DNA of 64,000 nucleotides from Phycisphaeraceae bacterium (GTDB lineage: Bacteria > Planctomycetota > Phycisphaerae > Phycisphaerales > UBA1924): positions 58,374 to 122,373 of the forward strand of contig JAHBXG010000010.1 in assembly GCA_019636565.1 (NCBI GenBank), written 5' to 3'. Below the pieces are notes generated by a model that was not told where the DNA came from, made no database searches, and saw nothing but the letters and a program-made list of their open reading frames with translations. Position numbers and translations under genes: made by a program. This document shows positions 53,503 through 61,221 of the stretch, piece after piece (positions within the stretch are counted from its first letter, which is position 1; each line of letters begins with the position of its first letter).

Positions 53503-54129
53503 ATGATCCGTCTTCTACTCATCCTCCCCCTCACTCTTCTCCTCGCCGCCTGCAACACGCCCGGCTCGACTCTTGGCTCTCGCGCCAACTCCGGTGGCTG
53601 GCCCTTCGTCCCCACTTCCATGCGCATCTATCCGCTCACGCACATCGAGCGCGGCAGCCCGCCCCCGGCCCCGCCCGCCAACCCGACCGGCCCTTCGCCC
53701 GCCGACAACATCCCGCCTCAGGACGTGAAGCCCAAGCCCGCCGAAGTCCGCCTCATCACGCACCTGGAGTTCCGCGATGCCTGGGGCGACGGCACCAAGG
53801 CCATCGGCCCGCTGGTGATCCTGCTCTATGGTCCAAACTCGAACGCCAACGCCGCACGTGCCGCGGCACCGTCCGGCGACCCCGACGCATTCGGCACCGA
53901 CGTGCAGCAGCGCCGCTACGACATCGACCTGACCGACCTCAAGCGCAACGCCGAACTCTTCGACCCCGCCACCCGCACCTACCGCATCCCGCTCACGGGC
54001 CTGCCGGGCTGGATCATGAACTCAACGCCCGACTCCAATATCCGAATCACCCTCCGCGCCGAGATCAAATGCCCCCGCGCCGATGGCACGAGCGTGATGC
54101 TGGTTGATGAGTACGTCGTGACGAAGTGA
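53503..54129 (+). CDS. Lipoprotein, hypothetical
   Basis: A 208-residue predicted lipoprotein (lipobox LLAAC, Cys17). The mature protein has a Pro-rich linker (about 50-80) and a beta-rich domain (about 84-208: PAEVRLITHLEFRDAWGDGT, DIDLTDLKRNAELFDPATRT, NIRITLRAEIKCPRADGTSV). No family is recognised. It is followed by a C/G hairpin that may end transcription. Confidence 0.65.
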   Translation: MIRLLLILPLTLLLAACNTPGSTLGSRANSGGWPFVPTSMRIYPLTHIERGSPPPAPPANPTGPSPADNIPPQDVKPKPAEVRLITHLEFRDAWGDGTKAIGPLVILLYGPNSNANAARAAAPSGDPDAFGTDVQQRRYDIDLTDLKRNAELFDPATRTYRIPLTGLPGWIMNSTPDSNIRITLRAEIKCPRADGTSVMLVDEYVVTK

Positions 54130-54146
54130 CTTGGACTTCGCAGGAG

Positions 54147-54167
54147 CCCCCTCCCGGTGGGAGGGGG
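54147..54167 (+). repeat. CCCCCTCCC hairpin element, copy 2
   Basis: CCCCCTCCC pairs perfectly with GGGAGGGGG around GGT, followed by TTGGGG as in copy 1 at 47039. It lies 17 bases after the lipoprotein stop and could serve as a terminator, though no T-run follows. Confidence 0.55.
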
Positions 54168-54329
54168 TTGGGGATGGATTCCTATCGCGACCGCATCGCC
54201 AACAGCGTAAAAACCCGCAGCACAACACGCGCCCACGCCTCTCCAGTCCACTGCGTCCGAAAACACTCTTTGGCCTTCGCATTCATTTGAAACAATCTGC
54301 TGCTGCAAACAGCCTTTCACAATTCTCTC

Positions 54330-54349
54330 TGAGGTATACTGATACCTCA
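54330..54349 (+). promoter_or_regulatory. Palindrome over a -10 element before the repeat-protein gene
   Basis: TGAGGTAT and ATACCTCA form a perfect 8-base inverted repeat around ACTG. It includes TATACT (54335-54340), a good -10 hexamer, 28 bases before the ATG. This is the layout of an operator overlapping a promoter. No clear -35 element is seen. Confidence 0.45.
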
Positions 54350-54368
54350 AAGGGTGGGACAATCTTTC

Positions 54369-56558
54369 ATGCAGCGATCTGCAACAATTCTCGTGCTCGG
54401 TTCGGTCGCCGCGCTCATGCCGACGTCGTTGCTCGCCGATCCGTGCGATCCGGCGCTGGTGCCCGATCTGCCGACTCTTGCCGCCTTCAGCACGCCCGTC
54501 GCGATGACCACGTGGGACCCGGATCGCAACGGACCCCTGACGGAGCGGCTCGTCGTCGCGGGCGAATTGAAGATCCCAAACAATCCATCGCCCGTGGCGA
54601 TCGCATCGTGGGATGGGAAGCAGTGGCACACCTTCGGACCCGGGTTGACCCCGGCGCCAGCCGTCGTTGCATCAATCTTCGGTCATGTGATCGCCGGTGG
54701 AGCATCGAACCTCCAGCAGGTCGAAGGTCCGTCGCTCGGCACGCTCGCACAATGGGACGGAACCTCCTGGCAGAGCCTTCCCGGCGGAACCGTCAACGGT
54801 TCTGTCGGCGCGATGAAGGCGATGGGGAACTGGCTCTACGTTGGCGGCTCTTTCACCGCCGCGGGCTCCACCGACGCAGCGAACATCGCACGCTGGAACG
54901 GCTTGACCTGGCAGAAGCTGGCAACCGGGCTGAACGGGAGAGTGAACGCGATCGAGATTTTTAACGGAGAAATCGTCGCCGCAGGCGAGTTCATTTCTGG
55001 TCCGAACGCGGTTCGATACGTCGCGCGATGGGACGGTCAGGCGTGGCGGCCGTTCGGCTCCGGGCCCGGCTCGAGTATTCGTGCACTGGCTGTGTACAAC
55101 GGAAAGCTCGCTGCGTGCGGCACCGGCGACGTGCGCATCTGGAATGGCTCACAGTGGTCGATCCTGAGCAATCCTGCGTTCAGCTACGGCAGCATCACCC
55201 GCATGCACGGAATCGGTGATCGACTATTCATCGCCGGCTATTTTCACGGCGATAGTCCGGGCGCGTTCAACAGCATCCTCGCTTGGGACGGCACCACTTG
55301 GTCTTTCATGAATAAAGGCCTCACGATGGGCGAAGCGCCCGCCGACGTCAAGACCATGGCAACGTACCAAGGCGACCTCTACGTCGGAGGAGTCATCAGC
55401 CATTCAGGCAGCGCGCCCGCCATGGGACTCGCTCGCTGGACAGCATCCGACTGGCGCTCGGTCGGTTCGGGCTGGTCCAAGTACGGTGTAAGCTCGATCA
55501 GTGCCACTTCTCGCGCGCTCTTCGCGATGGACGACGCAGACAATGTCGCGACGTGGGAAAGCCAGACATGGCGCAGCTTGCCCCCGATCCCGGGTGGTAC
55601 GGACTATACAAACAGGACCTACTCCTTCGGAGACGCGCTCTATGCCGTCGTGAGGCGCACGGTTCTTCGATTCGACACCAACGCCTGGACGCAGATCGGC
55701 ACCCAGTTCGGCAGCTCGATTTACAGCCTCGTGGATTTCGATGGCTCCATCATCGCCGGAGGAGACTTTGGCGTCGCGCGATGGGACGGTGCGCAATGGA
55801 AGGCCATGGGCGCCGGCTTTGCCAGGAGCGTCCACACCGGCCCCCTTCTCAGCGACTTGATCGTGTTCAAAGGCGACCTCTACGCGCTCGGCACCTTTGA
55901 TCGCAATGGCACAACTCCCATGCAGGGCTTCGCCCGCTGGAACGGAACGCAATGGATCGCGCTCGACACCGGCGGCAGCCCCAATCCATCCGTTCCCGTC
56001 CTCTTCCGCGATGAACTGGTCACGCTCGGCAGCGGCACCTTCCGCGCCTGGAACGGCGAGTCGTGGCGAACGGTCGGTTCGCAACTCAGCGGCGAATTCA
56101 ATGTTGCCACGGTCTTCGGAGGCCGCCTTGTCGCCTGCGGCCGCGATCTCGGCGAAGCCGGCGTTTCAATTGTCGAATGGACCGGCGGCTCCTGGCGGCA
56201 GTTCGGCCCGCAACCGGCGATTTCCGGCGGAGGATCTCCCTGGATGAACACGCTCCAGGTGTTCGACGGCACTCTCTGTATCGGAGGCTACTTCGATCGC
56301 GTCGGAAGCGAGAGCGCAATCAACTTCTATCGCATCTCCGCCTGCTCTCTCTGCCCTTCCGATCTCAACAACGATGCAATCGTGGACGACGCCGACTTCT
56401 GCGACTTCATCCTGAGCTACGACCTCATGGACTGCACCGACCCCGCCATGCCCGGCGGTTGCCCCGCCGATTTCAATCTCGACGGCTTTGTCGACGATGC
56501 AGATTTCACCCGTTTCGTTGTCGACTACGCGTCGTTCCTTTGTCCCAGCGCAGACTGA
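54369..56558 (+). CDS. Secreted repeat protein with dockerin-type tail (paralogue)
   Basis: A 729-residue exported protein with a signal peptide (about 1-23, ending LLAD). It carries the same 40-residue WDG...LVAGG-type repeats as the gene at 49985, for example ARWNGLTWQKLATGLNGRVN and RYVARWDGQAWRPFGSGPGS. The C-terminal EF-hand module is present, but the protein ends FLCPSAD, three residues beyond the CP that closes the other nine. A palindromic promoter-like site precedes it. Function unknown. Confidence 0.85.
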   Translation: MQRSATILVLGSVAALMPTSLLADPCDPALVPDLPTLAAFSTPVAMTTWDPDRNGPLTERLVVAGELKIPNNPSPVAIASWDGKQWHTFGPGLTPAPAVVASIFGHVIAGGASNLQQVEGPSLGTLAQWDGTSWQSLPGGTVNGSVGAMKAMGNWLYVGGSFTAAGSTDAANIARWNGLTWQKLATGLNGRVNAIEIFNGEIVAAGEFISGPNAVRYVARWDGQAWRPFGSGPGSSIRALAVYNGKLAACGTGDVRIWNGSQWSILSNPAFSYGSITRMHGIGDRLFIAGYFHGDSPGAFNSILAWDGTTWSFMNKGLTMGEAPADVKTMATYQGDLYVGGVISHSGSAPAMGLARWTASDWRSVGSGWSKYGVSSISATSRALFAMDDADNVATWESQTWRSLPPIPGGTDYTNRTYSFGDALYAVVRRTVLRFDTNAWTQIGTQFGSSIYSLVDFDGSIIAGGDFGVARWDGAQWKAMGAGFARSVHTGPLLSDLIVFKGDLYALGTFDRNGTTPMQGFARWNGTQWIALDTGGSPNPSVPVLFRDELVTLGSGTFRAWNGESWRTVGSQLSGEFNVATVFGGRLVACGRDLGEAGVSIVEWTGGSWRQFGPQPAISGGGSPWMNTLQVFDGTLCIGGYFDRVGSESAINFYRISACSLCPSDLNNDAIVDDADFCDFILSYDLMDCTDPAMPGGCPADFNLDGFVDDADFTRFVVDYASFLCPSAD

Positions 56559-56634
56559 GCGCAGCGTCACTCAAATTCCTGAATCGTCCGCTTCGCTCGC
56601 CGCATCCTAATCCGGCGCCGAACAATCTATCTGT

Positions 56635-57762
56635 ATGCCCCCCCACATCGCCTCCCCCCACAACCTCCACGCGCTCGATTACGCCGCTCAGGCGATCTCG
56701 CTCCCCCATGCCGCGGCGTTCAACGGCCGGATCATCGATGTCCACTCCCACATCCACGGCAAAGAAGCAACGAAGATCTACGAGTCCGCCGCGCGGCTCT
56801 TCGGCGTCCGCCTCACCTACTCCCAGACCCGCCTTGCCGAAGCGCCCGCGGTCCGCGAGGTTCTGAAAGACACCGTCCGCTTCGTCGCCATTCCCAATTT
56901 CGCTCTCCCCGACAAGGCCCACGCCTTCGGACCGGGATACCTCGATCTCATCCGCGCGTTCCGCGAAGAGCAGGGCGCGCGGATGATCAAACTCTGGAAC
57001 GCGCCGCGCACCCGCGAGTGGTTCACCGGGCCCGATCGCGACGATTTCGTCCAGCTCGATGGCAAGTGGCGGGTTGCCGCGGCAGAACTCGCCGTCAGCC
57101 TCGGCATGATGATCAAAACCCACACCGCCGACCCGGACACGTGGTTCAAGACCAAGTACACCGATCGTCAGAAATACGGCGTCAAGCAGGAGCACTACCG
57201 GGGCCTCGAGGTCATGCTCAAACGCTTCCCGGTTCCGTGGATCGCGGCACACATGGGCGGCAACCCCGAAGACCTCGCGTACCTCGGTGGCCTCCTCGAG
57301 CGTCATTCCAATCTGTACGTCGATACCAGCGCCACCAAGTGGGTCGTCCGCGAACTCAGCAAGCACCCGCGCGAGGAACTGCTCGAGTTCTTCGACAAGT
57401 GGCAGGACCGGATCTTGTTCGGCTCCGACATCGTGACAATGGACGATCAACTCATCAAGAAAACGCCCGAGCAGGCGCGCCAGAGCATCATGAGCGATCT
57501 GTCCGACTCACCCGAGGTCGCGTTCGATCTCTACGCCAGCCGCTACTTCGCCCTGCGGACCATGTTCGAAACCTTGGGCGATCGCCCGAGCCCCATCGCC
57601 GACCCCGATCTCAAGATGGTCGACCCCGACAAGCACACGGATCTCTCCAGCCCCACGCTCCGGGGCTTCGCGCTCCCCGAGCACATCCTCCGCAAGGTGT
57701 ACTACGAGAACGTCGAGCGCGTGGTCATCGGCTGGGAGAACGGAACGTGGAAGCCCGCCTAA
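56635..57762 (+). CDS. Amidohydrolase-family metal-dependent hydrolase
   Basis: A 375-residue cytoplasmic protein of the amidohydrolase-2 type (TIM-barrel metal hydrolase or decarboxylase). Metal-site motifs: DVHSHIHGKE (residues about 36-45), KTHTADPDTW, AAHMGGNPEDLAYL and LFGSDIVTMDDQ (Asp of the barrel's last strand). The C-terminal YYENVERVVIG-like end is typical. The substrate is unknown; neighbours give no hint. It ends in front of a strong hairpin shared with the next convergent gene. Confidence 0.82.
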   Translation: MPPHIASPHNLHALDYAAQAISLPHAAAFNGRIIDVHSHIHGKEATKIYESAARLFGVRLTYSQTRLAEAPAVREVLKDTVRFVAIPNFALPDKAHAFGPGYLDLIRAFREEQGARMIKLWNAPRTREWFTGPDRDDFVQLDGKWRVAAAELAVSLGMMIKTHTADPDTWFKTKYTDRQKYGVKQEHYRGLEVMLKRFPVPWIAAHMGGNPEDLAYLGGLLERHSNLYVDTSATKWVVRELSKHPREELLEFFDKWQDRILFGSDIVTMDDQLIKKTPEQARQSIMSDLSDSPEVAFDLYASRYFALRTMFETLGDRPSPIADPDLKMVDPDKHTDLSSPTLRGFALPEHILRKVYYENVERVVIGWENGTWKPA

Positions 57763-57766
57763 AGCA

Positions 57767-57899
57767 GTTCACCACAGAGGCACAGAGGGACGGGGAAAGC
57801 ACAGAGCGGCTTCAATTAATATCAAGGGCGGCGCAACGGTGCGCCGCCCTTGATCATCCCGTTTTCTTCTCGGTGTCTCAGTGCCTCCGTGGTGAAAAC
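57767..57899. repeat. Inverted pair of CACGGAG-type repeats around a hairpin
   Basis: The left arm GTTCACCACAGAGGCACAGA and the right arm, read on the - strand as TTTTCACCACGGAGGCACTG, are diverged inverted copies flanking the hairpin at 57821. The left arm resembles the repeat found inside gatB. It fills the gap between two convergent genes. Confidence 0.65.
57821..57854. terminator. Bidirectional terminator-like hairpin
   Basis: A perfect 14-base stem (ATCAAGGGCGGCGC / GCGCCGCCCTTGAT) with a six-base loop between convergent genes. T-rich sequence follows on the + strand (GTTTTCTTCT) and AT-rich sequence on the other side. Confidence 0.7.
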
Positions 57900-57909
57900 T
57901 TTCGCGTCT

Positions 57910-59190
57910 TCACCGATCAATCGGCTCGATCGCGATTATGTTGTCCACCACGCTCGCTTCGTCGAAGCACGGGCTGTCGAAGGTCAAGCCGCCGACGATC
58001 CGGACGTTCGTGAGGAACGGGAACCCGCCGTTGTTCTTCGGGAAGATGCGTGCGTTCTGCTGGGTCAGAACGATGGGCGAGCACGTAACCCCGCTCGTGA
58101 TCCTGCCGACGGCGATCACGCCCGGACGCGCCTGATTGTGCGAGAGCGTCACCGTGCCCGGCCCTAGCGAGGCGATCGGGCCCGCAACGTACACGATGGA
58201 GCCGTTCGGATGAAACAGCGGATCGCCCGGCCACTCCAGATTGATCAGCGCGCCGTCATCGAGATTGATCACCGTCTTGGTCGCACGATCCAGATACCCA
58301 ACCGCCGTGTACGACGCGCCCACGCGGCTCAGCCGGATGTCGTTCGCGGTCCTCGGCTCTCCGAAGTCGTAATCGTCCGCGTTGCGCCCTCTCAGATACA
58401 CCTTCGCGCCGACCGGCTGCCCGGTCAATGCCGACGCCGTGTACTGCGGAGCAAAGATCAGCGTGTCGGCATCAAAGGCAACGCCATTCGAAGTCGCGAC
58501 CACGCGCCCCGACGCATTGAACGCCGGACGCGCACTGACCGAAGTGAGCGGGATCACGCCGTTGATCGCCTTGGCCCTGATCCCTTCCACAAAGATGTAG
58601 TCGCCGACGATCGTCGTATACACCGGCACGCTTCCGAATCGATCGAGCGAATACACCTGTCCCGATTCGGCCGTGAAGCGGATGTGCGCGGGATCGATGT
58701 CGGTGATGCGTCCGAACCCGGAAAAAGAAGGGCCGATCACGTTGTTGATGATCGTGGGCACCCGGGCCGAAGCGTCGACCGTGCCCTGCACATACACCGC
58801 CGTCCCCGCCCGGGAACCGCCCCCGTTCTGCAGCGCAAACAGTCGTCCATCGTCGGTCTGAAGCCGGACGCCTCCCGGCGTCGAAACCAGCGTGCCCACC
58901 CCCGCAAACGCGGGCCGGATCGTCATATTCGTGATCCGAGGCCCGCCTGTGTTCCCGCACCAGCCGACAGAGCTGTCGTCGTACGAGCCGTCAACCTGAA
59001 CCCGATCGCCCGCGAGAAACGGCCCCTGCGTGTCGAGCAGATACGTCAGGCCATTATCCGCCTCGAACGTGTTGCACCCGCCTCCGCTTTGCTGAACGAT
59101 CACGCCCTGCGTCGAGACCGGCACGGTCGCCGCCGAGGCCTGCACGCACGCGACCACCATTCCGCTACAGATTGCTCGAGTGACGAACAT
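57910..59190 (-). CDS. Secreted protein of OB-fold-like repeats
   Basis: A 426-residue exported protein with a signal peptide (about 1-21, ending ASAA). The body is about five repeats of 70-80 residues, each starting with a GxGxL/V strand and ending V-Y-V-x-G: GVGTLVSTPGGVRLQTDDGR, GFGRITDIDPAHIRFTAESG, ASGRVVATSNGVAFDADTLI, AVGYLDRATKTVINLDDGAL. The pattern resembles the DUF5666-type OB-like repeat. It has no dockerin module. Start ATG at 59190 follows GGAGAA. Function unknown. Confidence 0.7.
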   Translation of the reverse strand: MFVTRAICSGMVVACVQASAATVPVSTQGVIVQQSGGGCNTFEADNGLTYLLDTQGPFLAGDRVQVDGSYDDSSVGWCGNTGGPRITNMTIRPAFAGVGTLVSTPGGVRLQTDDGRLFALQNGGGSRAGTAVYVQGTVDASARVPTIINNVIGPSFSGFGRITDIDPAHIRFTAESGQVYSLDRFGSVPVYTTIVGDYIFVEGIRAKAINGVIPLTSVSARPAFNASGRVVATSNGVAFDADTLIFAPQYTASALTGQPVGAKVYLRGRNADDYDFGEPRTANDIRLSRVGASYTAVGYLDRATKTVINLDDGALINLEWPGDPLFHPNGSIVYVAGPIASLGPGTVTLSHNQARPGVIAVGRITSGVTCSPIVLTQQNARIFPKNNGGFPFLTNVRIVGGLTFDSPCFDEASVVDNIIAIEPIDR

Positions 59191-59519
59191 TGGGATTCTC
59201 CGTTTGAACAATGTGGGACAGGCAGAAACACGCCCCGCACGCGAGCGCCCAGTCTACAGCGCATTGCAAACGCCTGGGAGCAAGCTTGCGGTTGCACAAT
59301 TTCGCGCTCGGGAAGCGCCCTGCGGCACAATCGCGTTCAACACGAATCCCACCCTCTTCTCATGCGACGAACCGAGGGCTTGAGCGCGGGATCGAGTTCT
59401 ACCCCCGCGGTCGCCGCGGCGCGCAACGCTCCTGCACGCGGATGCCCGATCGGTCCGCTCATCGACACCGCTCGAACAGGAACAGCCTCGCCGCCGACCA
59501 GGGAAAGTGCGCCCAATCC

Positions 59520-60353
59520 TTACGGGCACACCAGTTCGTTGTACGCATCGACAAAGAGCACGAAGTCCGCGTCGTCCACGAACCCGTCGCCGTTGAGGTC
59601 GGCCGGGCAACCCGGAGGCATCGCGGCATCGGCGCAGTCGAGGATGTTGTACGCCTGCTGGAACGCGAGAAAATCGGCGTCGTCAACCTGGCCGTCACAG
59701 GTGAAGTCGCCCGGGCAGGGCGCGCTGTTGTCGGCGATGATCGTGGCGCTGAACACCGAGTAATCACACGTCTCTTCGCCGTTGCGCGGGTCGATCGCCC
59801 AGTCGATCACGCTGTTGGCTGGCAGGCACAATTGCAGCGAGTACGAAACACCGACCAGATCGTTCCCCTGGATTGTCTGGGTCCACACCTCGGCGCCGTT
59901 GACAAAGATGTGGCCGATCACGCCACTGCCGCAGGCTTGGTTTGCCTTCTTCAGTTGACCGCTCACGACCACCGTGCCTCCCGGAGCGAACACAAACCGG
60001 CGCACGGCCCAGTTGATGACCGGTTGACGCCCCGATGCGCCCTGGATGCCGCTGGGGTGGCCGCCGATATCGCTCATGAATGTCCAGTACCCGCCCGGCG
60101 CGTTCGCCGATCTGGACCACGTGTTGCTCGTAAACACGCCGTACAGAGGAAACTGCTGGAAGCCGGAGGGATTGAGCGTGCCCTCATAAAACCCGTAGTA
60201 CCAGCCGCCCTGCCCCTGCACGCCCGAGAAATCGGCCTGCGAGTCCGCGATGCTCGTGGCGTTCGCGCTGGCGCTCCAGAGAACCGCGCACGCCCCGACG
60301 GCGACACGAACAGCCGCACGCACAACCAGTTGACACCCACGTCCCATCTTCAT
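59520..60353 (-). CDS. Secreted dockerin-type protein
   Basis: A 277-residue exported protein: signal peptide (about 1-32, ending ANAT), a beta-rich domain (about 33-205: GGWYYGFYEGTLNPSGFQQF, RFVFAPGGTVVVSGQLKKAN, HIFVNGAEVWTQTIQGNDLV) that looks like a carbohydrate-binding-type jellyroll, and the two-repeat EF-hand module ending LVCP. Start follows GAAAGAAG. The function of the main domain is not known. Confidence 0.8.
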   Translation of the reverse strand: MKMGRGCQLVVRAAVRVAVGACAVLWSASANATSIADSQADFSGVQGQGGWYYGFYEGTLNPSGFQQFPLYGVFTSNTWSRSANAPGGYWTFMSDIGGHPSGIQGASGRQPVINWAVRRFVFAPGGTVVVSGQLKKANQACGSGVIGHIFVNGAEVWTQTIQGNDLVGVSYSLQLCLPANSVIDWAIDPRNGEETCDYSVFSATIIADNSAPCPGDFTCDGQVDDADFLAFQQAYNILDCADAAMPPGCPADLNGDGFVDDADFVLFVDAYNELVCP

Positions 60354-60384
60354 CTTTGCTTCTTTCTCGCAAACTGCGAATGAA

Positions 60385-61194
60385 CTACGGACACACCAAA
60401 TCGTTGTACGCCGCGACGAAGATCACGAAGTCTGCATCATCCACCAGCGAATCGCCGTTGAAGTCGGCCGGGCAACGCGCGGGCATCGATGGGTCGAGGC
60501 AATCGAGGATGTTGTACGCCGAAAGGAAGATCACAAAGTCGGCGTCATCTACGAAGCCGTCGGCGTTGAGGTCCGCCGGACAGGGCACGCCGTTCAAGAT
60601 TCCGACCGTGAACCCGTGCCAGGTTTCTGGGTTCGGAATCGTCCAGTTGATGCTGCTCACCGTCCCGATGAACTGGATCGTTCCGTGCCCCTCGACGCCG
60701 GTGAGGCGCTTGCCGCCGACGTTGTTGAGTGTGCCGGGCCCGCCCCAGTAGCCGGGGCCGAAGGAGAGGATCGTGAAAGGCACATCAAAGTCGTACGTCA
60801 CCGTGATGCTCGGCTGCCCGAGGCTCACGATCGCCATGATCGGGTTTTCAACGGGGGGCGAGAACGTCAGCGTGTGCGTTCCCGTGCCAACGCCTCCCTG
60901 CAGAGCGATGATGTCGGCGCGGGGCGGCGCGTTCGGCACGGAAGCACTGAGAAACGGAGTATCGGGAGAGTAAAAGTACGTTCCGGTGTTGTTGATCTGT
61001 GAAAAGAAAATCTCGCCGGTGTATGTGACCCCCACAGACCCGGAAGAAGTCGAAATCGTGCCCGAAGCGCTCCCCGAAGGCGGACTCGATGCCGAAGTCC
61101 ACTCCGCCCAATCGGCCGGTCCCGCCCCTGCGCAGCACAAGCAGAGCGAACCGAGAGCGGCCACCATCGAAACCATCCGAAGAATACCGCACAC
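60385..61194 (-). CDS. Secreted dockerin-type protein
   Basis: A 269-residue exported protein with a signal peptide (about 1-25), a beta-rich domain of about 180 residues (GVGTGTHTLTFSPPVENPIM, TVTYDFDVPFTILSFGPGYW) and the EF-hand module ending LVCP. The start is GTG at 61194, giving a signal with one Arg; an ATG six codons in is the alternative. It lies 31 bases upstream of the dockerin-type gene at 59520 and 27 bases downstream of the metalloprotease gene, all on the - strand, so the three may form an operon. Confidence 0.75.
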   Translation of the reverse strand: MCGILRMVSMVAALGSLCLCCAGAGPADWAEWTSASSPPSGSASGTISTSSGSVGVTYTGEIFFSQINNTGTYFYSPDTPFLSASVPNAPPRADIIALQGGVGTGTHTLTFSPPVENPIMAIVSLGQPSITVTYDFDVPFTILSFGPGYWGGPGTLNNVGGKRLTGVEGHGTIQFIGTVSSINWTIPNPETWHGFTVGILNGVPCPADLNADGFVDDADFVIFLSAYNILDCLDPSMPARCPADFNGDSLVDDADFVIFVAAYNDLVCP

Positions 61195-61221
61195 TGGACA
61201 CCCCCAATCTCGTTCACGGGT

